Assembly (NCBI GenBank): GCA_013365325.1
Contig: JABVXV010000528.1
Span: 1 to 30,174 of the forward strand
DNA length: 30,174 bases
Reading direction: 5' to 3'
Source of the DNA: Dipetalonema caudispina
Lineage: Eukaryota; Nematoda; Chromadorea; Rhabditida; Onchocercidae
Every line of letters starts with the position of its first letter. Within the stretch, counting starts at the first letter, position 1. The notes beneath the pieces were generated by a model. The model made no database searches. It was not told the DNA's origin and saw only the letters and a list, made by a program, of their open reading frames with translations. The position numbers were made by a program, and so were the translations under genes. This document shows positions 1 through 11,600 of this stretch, piece after piece.

Positions 1-200
<200 letters not shown>

Positions 201-625
201 TCACTCCGCTTCTCATTGGATTATCAACTAACTTTACATTATGATTGGATCCGTGGAGTGAGCTTATTTTAATTATTCCATTCTTTTATTCGTTTCTTCC
301 TTTTTTTTTCTTCGATGTTCTTTTTCCTTACTTCCAGAAGAAATTTCAAAATGAATACGAAATGAATTAAAGATATGAGGAGGGAAGTGACAGATTCAAT
401 AAATAATTGTAAAATTTTAATATGAATTTTAAAATTTCACTCCTTTTTTTCTTTCGTTTAAATCAAAAAAAGCTTTGAAAGTAAACTAAGTTTATACTAT
501 GCTTAGGGATTATAGAATTAAATATATGAATATATCCATTTCATTCATTGTAATAATTCATTTTTTTTACTTAAGTTTCATAATTTAACGAATTTCAAGA
601 ATTATCAATTTACCAAAGGAACGAA
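201..625. other. A+T-rich DNA without recognised gene
   Basis: No exon, RNA gene or clear repeat was recognised here. It lies 3' of the weakly supported minus-strand gene tail that ends at base 626, so part of it may be that gene's untranslated region. Confidence 0.4.
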
Positions 626-1180
626 TCACTTGGAATGCTGTGGTACTATTTCATCTTTCGCTATGATTTCTTCTAATTCCAATAAATTATAAGTTACAAT
701 ATTTCGAGATTTCACTGTTCGAATGCACAGGTACGATTTGATCGTACTATCACTTGCTTCTGGTTCGGTGGACAGCTAGCCGGTTCGGAAATTAAATAGC
801 GTAGTTTTTTAGCAGCTGAATATAGAATATCATTATGATGTGCAATCACCAGCAAAGGATATTGAGTTTTATGGTTTTGGTTTTGGAACATTTCCTAAAA
901 TGAGATTTTACTTTATAGCTTAATGACGAGGGAATGCTTTAGTATAGTAAGCTTAAAAAGACTGCATGATCAAGACGCAAAGTGATAAATTATTTATCCT
1001 ACCAGTTCAGTCAACTTTATTCCTCCTCAGTAATACTTTAAATTGCATGCAATATTATCACAGATTACCACTCCTTTTAATTCAATTGAAGTTCTGATGA
1101 TTTTGCTGTGTATAAGAAAGTCATAGCACTCACCTTAGTAAATTTCGGATTTTTGGTATAAGATTTTTTTGCACAAAATT
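626..1180 (-). CDS. 3' end of an unidentified protein gene (three candidate exons)
   Basis: Three exon-like segments on the minus strand join in one phase: 1134-1180 (after ..caaatag, donor GTGAGT), 1069-1105 (after ..acacag, donor GTAATC) and 626-775 (after ..ggctag, ending TGA at 626-628). The last one is 49 codons long, begins LSTEPEASDSTIKSYLCIRT and ends IIAKDEIVPQHSK. A possible further exon ends at 1264 with donor GTAAAT, but no AG acceptor is visible in front of it. G+C content is above that of the surroundings. I do not recognise the family. The gene would be transcribed in the same direction as the ATP synthase e gene upstream. Phase agreement across three short exons is suggestive but could be chance. 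Confidence 0.35.
731..747. repeat. Perfect 7-bp inverted repeat
   Basis: GTACGAT-TTG-ATCGTAC, a perfect stem with a 3-nt loop. It lies inside the candidate last exon 626-775, so it may be incidental to coding sequence. Confidence 0.5.
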
Positions 1181-1289
1181 CTATTTGCAAATATTTTGAG
1201 GGAGAAAATCAATAATTTGTATGCTTCATAACAAGAGCTATTTCATTTTTTCATGATATTTACCTTCTTCAACACGATATATGGAATAT

Positions 1290-2410
1290 TTTAACGTAAG
1301 GAAGAAAGTCATAATTTATAATGTATAAAAGAAATGTGAAGATGAATGTAACATTCTACTTCTGTTTTGCCTTTTTTCTTCTTTTCGATTTTTTCAAACA
1401 TTTTAGATTATTAAGCTAAAAATAGCTTATTTATCATTTTTATATAAAGTTTGACTTTACTATCTACTACATTTCAACTTTATTTAACGCTAATTTATAT
1501 CGCTTTGCTATCTGTGACACTCGTGTCCTTTGTAATGTATTGCTATAATTTCGATATATTCGATAATTTATTCTATTATGTTAAACTTAGTTACAAGTGT
1601 AGTTGTCATATTTCCAATTAGGATTACAGTGATATCTCATTTTGGGATATTTCTTTGAAAAAAGAAATCTTTTATGAGAAATACAACATAATATCCCTGA
1701 ATACTGTTCAGGTACAATACTAAGTTAACTTGCTACCAAGTTATCATATTCCTACTGCACATCATTTTTGTTACGATTTAGGTTGTCAGCGACAGTATGA
1801 TCGCGACCTGAAAACACTACTATAAGAAATCCGTCTATCATCGTTCCTTCCGTTCTTCTCGTGATATTTTCTTAATTACCTTTGCAAACTTACCACAAAG
1901 CAGTATCATTTAGCATACAATATTGACAATTAACTGTAACGTTCAAAAGTTTCACTCTTGACGTCATGATAACGACGTGATTTGCTAAATCTTATTACTA
2001 CTTTATAAACTGATAACATAACATAACATCTTCCTTGCTAATCATTATACAATTACTGCTAATCTATATTACAGCACATAATTTCTTTGTCCTCTACGAA
2101 TGCCTACTAAAATTGGTAAATTACGGTTTTCACGCTTCGGTAATTTATGATTGCGACGATATATATGTACCAATTTAAGATAGCGAAATATCGGAAGATT
2201 GCCCAAGTTTGAATGTTAGATTCTTAACCGAACACATCGTTATTGAAATTTACCAGATTGATTCGTTACGTTGATGGGAATAAACAGTTGTGAAATTCGT
2301 CCCTAAAATTTTTGAATCTTTAATGACACCATGTGGTATATTTAGTTCACAAAGACTATCCCATTTCCTCGCATGTAAACCTTCCTTCTTAATTCTTTAT
2401 TATTAAGTTA
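1290..2410. other. A+T-rich DNA, no confident gene
   Basis: No gene could be established. Noted in passing: an inverted repeat TAAATTAC (2117-2124) / GTAATTTA (2140-2147); a CRE-like palindrome TGACGTCA near 1959-1966; and a minus-strand open segment near 1767-1880 that is a little richer in G+C than its surroundings and may be another exon of the unidentified gene to the left. Confidence 0.35.
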
Positions 2411-2427
2411 GCAAGAAAAAATCTTGC
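2411..2427 (-). terminator. Possible Pol III terminator hairpin after the tRNA-like unit
   Basis: On the minus strand GCAAGA-TTTTT-TCTTGC forms a perfect 6-bp stem, with six consecutive T residues overlapping the loop, about 12 nt after the 3' end of the tRNA-like sequence. A run of four or more T is the normal RNA polymerase III stop, so the position fits a transcribed unit. In DNA this rich in A+T a T-run alone is weak evidence. Confidence 0.4.
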
Positions 2428-2438
2428 ATATCTCACCA

Positions 2439-2526
2439 TGACAAGAATGGGACTCGAACCCAGGTCTCTGATGAGACTGGTGCCTAAAACGAGTGCCCCA
2501 GATTACTCGATTACCACGCCTTTACC
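2439..2526 (-). tRNA. Divergent tRNA-Leu(UAG)-like sequence, probably a pseudogene or tRNA-derived element
   Basis: The 3' half is tRNA-like: anticodon loop TTTAGGC (anticodon UAG, leucine), a class II variable arm that folds TCTC-ATCA-GAGA, and a canonical B box GGTTCGAGTCC (minus strand of 2450-2460) in a T arm with four strong pairs. The 5' half is poor: the D-arm region is longer than normal and contains a doubled GTAATC (GTAATCGAGTAATC), the anticodon stem has a C-C mismatch, and the acceptor stem pairs only weakly (GGTAAAG with TCTTGTC). This favours a decayed tRNA-Leu gene or the head of a tRNA-derived short interspersed element over a working tRNA. A covariance-model scan would settle it. 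Confidence 0.5.
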
Positions 2527-2740
2527 GGTTCAGCTTGATAAAGTAATTGAAGGTCTTTGTTCGATCTAGCAATCTTGTTACCCAATACAGGATCACCGGC
2601 AAACACATTGCTTCATGTTGCACCAACACGCGAACTATGAGAACATTCCGTATTAGCACCATATTTTCAGCATCAGACATCATACCGGGACTATAAAAAC
2701 GTCTATGTTCCATGCCAAATCTCGTCAATAGCTTGTCGGA
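2522..2740 (-). other. 72-codon open segment next to the tRNA-like unit
   Basis: After a possible acceptor (..aatttgtag) an open frame of 72 codons runs to a TAA at 2522-2524, directly against the tRNA-like sequence. It is hydrophobic in the middle (VLIVRVLVQHEAMCLPVIL) and moderately rich in G+C. I do not recognise it, and no partner exon is evident. It may be a remnant of a mobile element or chance. Confidence 0.2.
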
Positions 2741-2773
2741 CTACAAATTACTTTGAATGCTAATTTTGAGAAT

Positions 2774-2795
2774 GATCAGCATTGTGGTGCTGATC
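2774..2795. repeat. Perfect 8-bp inverted repeat (hairpin)
   Basis: GATCAGCA-TTGTGG-TGCTGATC: an 8-bp perfect stem with a 6-nt loop. It lies between the ATP synthase e gene and the tRNA-like unit. Its function is unknown. Confidence 0.6.
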
Positions 2796-3061
2796 CCACG
2801 ATTTGTCAGACTGTTTCAAAATTATCTACACACAGTAGATTTACCTCCCATGAAGTAGTGTCTTTTTAGAGGTTACACAATTTATTATATGTATGAACAC
2901 TCATAAAGTTCATTTATATGTTACAATAACAGCGCAAAATAAAAATGGTCCGCACATACCAGATCAACCGAGAATCTTAACCTGGCATATCTAGCATTAC
3001 ATATTTCCTTAACTATAATCTATCAAACTTCAAACAAATTTCGTAGACGGTTCCCTTCCCA

Positions 3062-4076
3062 TTATTCCCGAACGCTACCAAAAAGCGAACCACCTTCATC
3101 AAGATCGGTTTCCAGGATGTTCTAAAAATTAAAGAGAGAGAGTGTAGTACACATAGAAAAAAGCAAAAATGCAAAACTGTTTAATTGAGGATTCGAGAAT
3201 ATGTGTTTACGCGTTTGCTCGTACACAATTTAACTCGAACTTTATAAAAGTCTATTTCCATCATATTGTTTAAAGCAGATCAAGGAAATTTATCACTGGA
3301 TGAATTTAAAAATTAAATTTGCAATTTCCACTATAAATTTCTGATAGGATTTGAAGTAGTTTAGCCGGGAACCACTTACTCTATCGTAAGGTGGTCCCGT
3401 AAACACAGTGTTCTAGTTTTATTCTTCAATCTAGATTTCCAGCAAATAGTATCCTTGAATTTTGAAAATCACCAGCATAAGTTTCAGTCAGTGCCGACGT
3501 CCATACAAGAGACATTTCTGCGTCTTATATAACTGAAACATGACTGAGGAAAAATTTACAAAAATCTTAGTGGCGTACCAAATAAATGTCGTACAAGCTT
3601 TTATCCGCTTGCCGTTTACGAAGTGTCCGTTCTCTTTCTGCTTCTGCAAGTTTCTTTTCATGTTCTTTTTGTCGCACAACTGCATGTTTCTCACAAATCA
3701 TTCGATAGCGGAAAAATCCCCAAACAACGCCTAGTCCTCAAAATACTTTGCAATTGATCAATCCACACTTTGATTTCAGTTTCTTAGCTAAGCTATAGGA
3801 TAGCAGGTCCTCAAATGATTACCTAATTAAAACCCTGACGGCACTTATATGTTTATCCAGATGTCAATGTATCTCCCAACGGTAGCTCAACTTTTGCCAC
3901 AAAATTAATCTCAGAAACTATAAAAGCATATACAGATATGCTCCATGCACTTGGAACTGCTAATTTATGTAATGCATTAAGTTACCAAGAAAGGAATAAC
4001 GCATAAACCGCAGAAGTGGTGATACACGAATTGCTGGCGGTAATACAATTTTGTTCGGATCCTGTTGAGAACTCAT
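3062..4076 (-). CDS. ATP5ME: ATP synthase (F1Fo) subunit e, mitochondrial
   Basis: Small membrane subunit of the Fo part of mitochondrial ATP synthase; in this family it lies in the inner membrane and helps pair ATP synthases into dimers that bend cristae. Exons (minus): 3986-4076, 3579-3730, 3062-3121, giving 100 residues. The N-terminal part carries the family signature RVSPLLRFMRYSFL followed, across the first splice (CTT G|GC), by GVVWGFFRYRM, the short transmembrane stretch with its glycine pattern and RY; then a charged coiled-coil-like tail rich in K, E and R. The third exon (phase 0, after ..tttttag) adds an acidic C-terminus ending SLFGSVRE. If the second intron were retained, translation would stop at 3567 and give an 84-residue form. 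The AUG at 4076 is the first after a strong trans-splice-like acceptor. Identity rests on short motifs. Confidence 0.8.
3365..3399. repeat. Imperfect hairpin in intron 2 of the ATP synthase e gene
   Basis: GGGAACCACTTAC-TCTATC.. and GTAAGGTGGTCCC can pair over about 12 bp with one bulge. It is richer in G+C than the rest of the intron, so it stands out. Function unknown. Confidence 0.45.
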
Positions 4077-4097
4077 TAATGGTTTTCCAGCCTGAAA
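4077..4097 (-). promoter_or_regulatory. Probable spliced-leader trans-splice acceptor of the ATP synthase e gene
   Basis: On the minus strand CTTTTTTTCAG|GCTGG places an acceptor (AG at 4093-4092) 15 nt before the start codon at 4076, with no upstream exon in sight. This is the arrangement expected where a nematode spliced leader is added. Confidence 0.55.
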
Positions 4098-4099
4098 AA

Positions 4100-6300
4100 A
4101 AGAAAAATATAGTTGTTAAAATAAATGTAGATTCATATGATGCTACAAAGTTGTACAAGGCTATAACAATCTCCGGTAATTATAACTACATAAAAAAAGT
4201 AAAAAGAAAAAAAATACAGCCAATGCAAACTGAATGAAGTTCGGAAAGGTAGTCTGGACAGATAAACAGTGTCAGCGTAAGTAAAGCAAAATTAATCTCG
4301 AATATCTGAACAGCCAACTAAAAGTTTTTTTCCAGTAGCTAAGTAATTTCACAAAACTTTTGCGGTTTAAGCGTTATACCATCATCTTCATTTTAAATAC
4401 CTGTTCTTCTAACTAAAGACCTATCTTATTTCATCTGATCAAAAATGGAACTATGTTGAACAAATCGTGGTATGTTATTTTTTTTCTTTTTTTGCTTTAC
4501 AATCATACAACGTAATTGTCATATGCTACATAATGTTATTTTCTAATCAATTTTAAAGAAATCGAAAATACCGGCTCCTTCAAAATCAGAAAAATTTGGT
4601 GCTATTTTTTCTTTCATTATTCTTAAGAATCTAAATATCTCTATAAAACCCCTATGAGTTCAAAATGATTCTTAATCATGGATTTTCATCACGTCTCAAA
4701 AACTCTATTTCTCATAGTTTCTATTAATTTTTACTATCTCTTCTGCTGTAACGCACTTTTTTAATATTTATCTTTCCTGCTGTTACAAAAACTCACAACA
4801 ATTCCCAGTCTCCACCAACGTACCATTTTTTATGTCTGTTTCCCTTTATATTATTATAAATCTTTCATTACTCTCACTCAATCTTTAAATGATACATTTC
4901 TAAATGCAAGAAATTTTTCATACTCTACAAAATAATCATTTTAATATTTTAACTGACTAATGTACAATGATTTGATTCATTTATAGCTATACATGAATCA
5001 TTTCCTCATTAAGAAATCTATGGAACAAAAAAATAAACGCCACGTATACTTAGGACACGTGACTTTACGTAAAAAACACGCAAGCAACGAGAGAAACATG
5101 GTCAAACGGCAATCTCATATCAAACCGCGATAATACACTGCCAGAGTAGCCGTTATGAAATTCGGTATCTCAGATTACCTGAAATTCTTCTCTAATTTTT
5201 AAAATTTGAAATAATTATTATAGGAATAAGATATTCTTCCGCATGCTTTACTAATATTACTTATTTATTACTTTTCTATTGTCTTACCTTGGATATTGAG
5301 CAAAATAAAAGGTACAAAGCAGATTGAATTAACAAAAACATACAATACATAAAGTAAGTTAGTAGAAAGTGAAAAAAGTAGTTAGAATTAGTAGAGAATG
5401 TGCAAAAAACGGTAGAAGGCAGAAAAAAGAAAGGAAAAGGATGAATAATACAATGAAATAAGGAAAAGGTGAGAAAAAAGAGAAGATTTATCAAAATTAT
5501 CAGATATGGACTTAATTGTAATATTATATTTATGAGTTTTTAATAACTAATTACAGTCTAAGCTACATACTAAATTCACAATAGTTGAAAGAAGAAATTT
5601 AAAATGAATCATATGATTGTAAACGGTTTAAAAATTCCACTTTTTGTCCTTATTGATAGAAGAAAAATAAATGAACTATAATTTACCGTAGCCTTCAATC
5701 AATAGTGAACCACCAGAAATGTGTTTAAAAAGTAAGAAAAAATCAAAGAAATTAAAAAACAAAAGTAATGACAAAAAGGAGAAAAATCAAAAAAAAAAAT
5801 GCAAAGAATGGAAGGGGAAAGTCAAAAATGAAGAAAATAAAAGGGGAAAACAGAAAAAGAAAGAAAGAAAAATGAAGAGGAAAAAAGAAAACAAAATTAA
5901 TTGTTAATTAGGTTATCTACTTGTTATATTTTTTTGTGGTTTTTATTAAGTTTTTCTTCTTAGCAAATTTTTTGTAGTATTGCTTTCTAATAAATTGCGA
6001 ATTTTGGCGGTTATCACTAATAATTTTATTGGTCGAAGTTGTTTTTTAGTTATTGAAACTTCGATATATTTTCAGTTTTATTTTGAAAAGCACTAAAAAA
6101 GTAATTTGTCTTTCTTTTTTTGCACTTTTTAGATATTCTAAAGACTTTAATATGCTGTTAATTAGCGCTGTATTTGGATAAACAGTTATTTAATAGTATT
6201 TTAGTAATTTATAATCCTATATGTTGTGAAATTCTGTTAATTCAACCTATTTTACGTTTTTTTATTTCGCATGCTTTTTGCACATCTCTTCTGCATAGTT
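4100..6300. other. Intergenic DNA between ATP synthase e and adenylate kinase
   Basis: No gene found. About 5030-5170 is a less A+T-rich island upstream of the ATP synthase e gene, with an E-box CACGTG (near 5055) and TACGTA-type steps, possibly that gene's promoter region. The rest is A+T-rich with T- and A-runs. Confidence 0.4.
5719..5905. repeat. Purine-rich low-complexity tract
   Basis: Almost entirely A and G on the plus strand. It can be read as a lysine-rich frame, but the composition, not selection, explains this; no splice sites, homology or start context support a gene. A weaker stretch of the same kind lies at about 5340-5480. Confidence 0.75.
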
Positions 6301-6304
6301 TACA

Positions 6305-6310
6305 TTTATT
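6305..6310 (-). promoter_or_regulatory. Possible polyadenylation signal of the adenylate kinase transcript
   Basis: AATAAA on the minus strand, about 145 nt after the adenylate kinase stop codon. The hexamer is common by chance in DNA of this composition. Confidence 0.35.
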
Positions 6311-6453
6311 TCTTACTTTAATAATGAATAATTTATCTCGACAGAAGAATTATTCTTAATTAGATAGCGCTGATATATTACAGTGAAGAAACGACAATAA
6401 AGTAGCTGCTCAGAATTACACTATCAAAATTTCATCATCAGAAAGAACATTTA

Positions 6454-8350
6454 TTAGCCACGAAATTTGGTCATTACTTTATCCATATGGGTTTCCACAA
6501 TCGCGAATACGCCTTCTACTGTTCCTTCTGATGTTATCTGCAATAATTAATTACAGTTATCTTTCGAGTTTAAAACTGAGTAATTGAATAATTACAACAT
6601 TCCCTTCGATCCAAAATGATTGATAGTTTACTTGTATAATAATATTTATCACTCAAAAAATATCTCATATTGTACAAAACTTTTAATTTACTTCCTTCCT
6701 TTAGATTTTTCAGTCTAAGCACCATATAGTATAGCACAAATATGATAAATATGAAAAACTATATTGTTATCGAGTTTTGGACTTGCTACCAGTATTTATA
6801 GTATTATTTATATCAAGAATTCTAGTGAAATGACTTCAGTTTAAAAAGCTAAATTTCAATAATCCTGTAAAAAGTAAAAAAAATATCGCTTAAAATTTTC
6901 GTCAAGGAATTAACACATTGATAGATAGAAACATTTAATCATGCTTTTTTTGTTGAAATGTGTGCATAATATGCAATGATTATTTTATTCTACTTTACTT
7001 TTTAAATCTTTCAATTATTCATTACGAAACTGATATTCTACCTGAAGAAGCTTTCCTTTCTGAGCATAATAATCGACTACCGGAGTACTAGAAATTTGAT
7101 ATGTTTTCAATCGTTTTTGAATTGTTTCAGAGCTGTCGTCAAATCGACCACTATAAAATTTTAATTTGAAATATCTTAATAAAACATATAAAAGATATAC
7201 TTATTTCTATATATATTTATATATATGTATATACAAAATAACTAGCTCTGAATTGATAATAATTAAATTCATAAATCTTGTAAATTTGGCTTTGATAATG
7301 GAACCTTATTTTTTGTCGATTCATACAACGCTCATGGAGTATTTTTTTATCAGCTTTAAAATACATGACGAGATCGGGTGATTGAACCTATAAATTGAAC
7401 AGTAGTCGAATTTTTCCAAATTCAAATTCAACTTTAAAAAACACACTTTTTATTTGCTTTTTCTTCTAAATATTAATATAGTGTTGACACTGAATAATCA
7501 ACTGGTGGTTTGCTGAATATAAAATTAACTAACTTCACGTTCGAATTGTTCTGCTTGGATAATTTCACGTGGATAACCGTCAATTAAAAAACCTCGGCTA
7601 CCATTTATCGTCGCTCGTGACATGGCTTCCTTCAGTAAATCTAATACAATTCTCTAAAAGTTAACTTGAATACGCATTCAAATTGTGTTTATTAATCATT
7701 TAAAAAAAATCAAGACAATTAATTTTACATTACTTTCAACAATAAAGTAATATCAATGTGGTATCAATCCTATGTTAATAACTATTAAAATATTTTTCAT
7801 TGTTGTCATTGCTGAGTCACCTATTGTTTACAATTTCCATTACTTATTCTAATTTTTCAAAGACAGAGTAATCCGAAAAATGTTTTGTAAATTTAAATAA
7901 TTACCGTAGGAACCAGTTCACCGTTTTGCATCATTTTTTTCAATGAATCGGCTCCTGCACCACACGATTCTACTTCATTCCGTAAAAGATCTCCGGTACT
8001 GAGATGTGTCAAACCGTATTTTTCAACCATTTTAGCACATTGTGTCCCCTTCCCCGCACCAGGTGAACCTATTTAATTAAAAAAAGACAATCTTAATTGG
8101 GATAACCTTATCAAAGTTTTGCCATCCTTGCAATTAAACTGTATCAAAATTGTATTATTCTCAGGATAAACACAAAAATTTCTTGAAGCTTTAGTAAGAT
8201 TGTATACCAATAATGAATATGACAGGAATTCGTGCTTTCCGAACCATATCTACTCTTTTTGCAACATTGGCTTGAATGGGTGATGTTGACGAATCCACTT
8301 CCTTAGTGGGTATTTCAACATTTTTTGGTCGATTTATTTGTAATTCAAAT
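6454..8350 (-). CDS. Adenylate kinase (AK1-type), second half of a REEP-AK continuous frame
   Basis: Catalyses ATP + AMP = 2 ADP, balancing adenine nucleotides. Exons (minus): 8208-8350, 7905-8068, 7534-7653, 7305-7387, 7042-7150, 6454-6537. Seen in order: a 35-residue linker, [14 protein letters not shown]-loop [24 protein letters not shown] (NMP-binding region), GELVP, the AMP-binding signature [32 protein letters not shown] (LID), and a C-terminus ending MTKFRG. Key P-loop Lys, the Arg of GYPRE, the Arg of the SGR and the Asp pair are present; the P-loop has Ser in place of the usual second Gly. All splice phases agree. Started at the internal Met it is 199 residues, close to the usual 194 of AK1. 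The first exon is also in phase with the REEP exons upstream, so it may be made as part of a fusion or from its own trans-spliced mRNA. Confidence 0.93.
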
Positions 8351-8567
8351 CTAAAACATAGGTAAATCCAACCTGTAATCATGTTGCAAAATAAAAAAGA
8401 GAAGTTTACAAGTTTTCAAATTAAATTATATTTTAAACTTCATTCTTCAAAGTACATTTTTTTTGGTGGACAGAAATTGATTGCTAATATTCTTTGATTT
8501 CTATTTTTCGAATAGGACTAGAATTTTAAGGGAAAGTTCGAAAATAGGATGAATTTCTGTGGTAACG

Positions 8568-8573
8568 TTTATT
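8568..8573 (-). promoter_or_regulatory. Possible internal polyadenylation signal between REEP and AK
   Basis: AATAAA on the minus strand lies about 60 nt after the in-frame TAA at 8634-8636, inside the intron between the REEP and AK exons. If used, it would give a REEP-only mRNA. A hexamer like this is expected by chance in many A+T-rich introns. Confidence 0.3.
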
Positions 8574-8633
8574 TTAATAATTTCAATGAATTACAATAAA
8601 TCTTTTTTTTAAAAAAAAAAAAAAAAACACTAC

Positions 8634-11600
8634 TTACAGCGAGACAATTTCCCGAGGTTTATGATGCAATAATTTAAAGATTGGTGCCAAAACAATATCG
8701 CGAAAATGATTTACTCCATCAGTTTGAGGCAAAAATAAATATATACAAAATGAGCACTGCAACTGAATATATTAATAAAGTGTAAATTTTATAATTAAAT
8801 TTTGGGAGTGAAGGTAAATTTCTTAATTCACTAAATTTTGGAGGAGTGAAAAACAGGGATCTTCAAATAAATATTAAAATGCAATTACTATTTTGATAGA
8901 AGTGAAGTGAAATATAAGTTCATGTTAGTGAAAAATTGGAATCTATTATCTTATATTATAAAAAAACGATTTGAATATGTGGAGAGAGAAAAAGATGATT
9001 GTTTTTCACCCTCAAAGACTTGTAAGGCCATTTTATGATTATCTAAAGTCAGAAGTAATTTCAGAAAGAAATGAATTATTGACACAAAGAGATAGCATAG
9101 GGTAAGATTAAAAATTATTTTTAACAGAAAGACATAGACTGCATTAAAGCAGAAGATAATTTCAATTAATTTCGATTTTTTTTTACATTCCATTAAGGTT
9201 ACTTAATTTCTACTTCGAGCTAAATTTCAGGCTCAACTTTGAATCCACCTTAGCAAGCCAATAAATTGGTAAAATTTGATTAATAGCATAAGCAAAGTGA
9301 TCGATCAGTGTGAATGCACCAAATATTGTCCAATACAATAGCCATTTTAGTGCATGCTTTGTCGATTGTTGATCCACTTTCTGAAAATTAGATAAAATAT
9401 CAGAATTCTATCTGCATGAAATAACCAAAAACAATAAAATTAATAAGTAATTCTATTTAATTAAGCTATTTAAAAGCATATATCATAATGATTCATTTGT
9501 TAAAATTTTGTTTCACTGTTTTTTTCCTTTTTTTTCTGTTCGAAAAATTCTAATATATTTAATTCAGTTTGTAAGAAGCATACACGGAGACTTTTATAGG
9601 CGGGATAAATGAAACTGATAAAATTGCAAACGAAATGAGCTTTTGAACCAAATATCAAATAAAGCGCCGTTAAAGCTATTAATCCATAAGCAAACTGTAA
9701 TATATATGTGTATATATTTCAATGTAACTTTAATTTTAAATTTTAATTCTAAACGAATTTTTACTTCAATGACTGAGTGAATGATTTATTTGATGTGAAA
9801 TAAAAAAGTGCTGACTGATAAAAAAAAAATATTTTTTCTTCTCCTTTTTTATTTCTTTTATTTGCAATTTATTCGAAACTGTAATTCATATAAAAAAATC
9901 TGAATGGGCTTCAAGTATATATCAAATTAGATGGATTCATCAATTTTCAACGTCAATGATTCGAATAAATTATGAATAAAAGAAATAAAGAAAGGAAAAG
10001 GAAAAAATGTTTTTTGAACTAACAAATTTTCTGAATGAAAAATTAACATTTTCTCGAGTAATACCAGTACTCTTTTCTAACATATTAATACATTTTTCTG
10101 TTTGTGGCATTAAATTATGCAATGCTTGGGAGAATATCGGTTGAATATCGGCGAATGAATTTATTGCCGGTTTTGTAACTTCTGGCTCATTTATTAACCT
10201 TAAAATAAAATAAATGAATAGAAAAGAAAAAAGTATAATATTGTACGCTTTCCACTCATGATTTGTTATCAAACAGAAAAAAATAAAGCTGCTTCATATA
10301 AGTTGATTAAATTATTGGAACTTCTGGAATAAACTGTCATCTTAAATTATATTTTATATTTTGAATATCCATTTATATATACACTTTTTTCTTCAATATG
10401 TTTTTCCGGATGTGTTTTAGCTTCAATAAAATATTCCAAAATCACATACATTGAAAAATTGGAAAAAATGAAATAAAAACATTGGAAAAAATAAAAACAA
10501 ATAATACCTTAGAAAAAAACCATAAATGAGTTAAAGAAGAATGATATTTCGAAATATTTAAGACTTTGTAAATTAAGAAATGGCATCAAAAAATATATAA
10601 CTTTTCCCTTTTTTAACAGAATAGTTATATAATCAATCTATTTTATAACTTTAATGTATGAAATCCCGAATTTTTCTCCCTACCCTCATCTTCAAGGAAG
10701 CAGTACAACTCACATTTTGAAATAATTTTGAAATGGCACATTTTGCTGAAATAAAATTCCTTTTATAACTTTCCAACAACGCCACTATTCCCAACTTTAT
10801 TATCACATGATAATTTAAGAGAAATTATTAATCAAATGTTTCATTTCATTTTCGCTTTTCTAATTGTAAAAGAAATACAATGGAAATGAGGGAATTTTCC
10901 GTTGTTAGTTGCAACATTTAAGCTTGGCTGTAAACATTTTCAATATTTCTATTCCATTAAGATTATTAGATGAAATTTTATCAATTATTAACAAGATTTT
11001 AACAAACAACAGTAAGCACATACTATGTGATGCTCATTTGTTCCTGACAATATTGACAAAAATATACATCTCTAATTAGATTACAAAAGATTGAATCAAC
11101 TAATCATGGTCAAATAAACTTGCATAATCGAATACTCGCTCATTCCATTTCTGTACTCGAAAACATTTCCCATTACAGTAATGATTTAATTTAGTTCCAA
11201 ACATCTTAATGAAAAGAATTAACATCAACAGTGAAAAATTAAATAGCTATTGAGATGATGTAAGTTCGATGGACCAACCGAGGCTTAGAGAGAGAGAAAT
11301 GTTTATGAACAAGTTAACGGAGAGCCAAAGAAATTGCTCGCATTTTTCAAAAATTTAGCAAAAAAAAAGAACCGCAAAATCTGATCAAAATTTCAAGTTA
11401 TAATAAGACGAGCAACAATCAAGCAAAAAAAGTAGAACTTGTGTAAGATAAGCAGTTAACAATATCACAGTAAAACATATTTATATAACGACAAGAAGTT
11501 CAAATTCTCCTAATGCTAGAAACAAAATTATTTCTAGAAAGGAAGGATATAGGTTAAAACAGCGAAGAGAATGCAGAAATTTTTGGAATAATATAAATTT

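Noticed and set aside
3567..3730. 84-residue two-exon form of ATP synthase e ending ..YLVRH
   Set aside because: The downstream exon 3062-3121 has good splice sites, matching phase and protein-like sequence, so the three-exon form is preferred; the shorter one needs intron retention.
5719..5907. Lysine-rich 62-codon frame
   Set aside because: Purine low-complexity DNA; no splice sites, homology or codon structure.
8951..9193. 80-codon minus frame
   Set aside because: Lies in the REEP intron between exons 9249-9380 and 8638-8756; no homology and the flanking exons join in phase without it.
10199..10272. Met upstream of the second REEP exon as the start
   Set aside because: The frame there is T-rich intron sequence; exon 11726-11802 supplies a start codon, a GTCAGT donor and the required phase.
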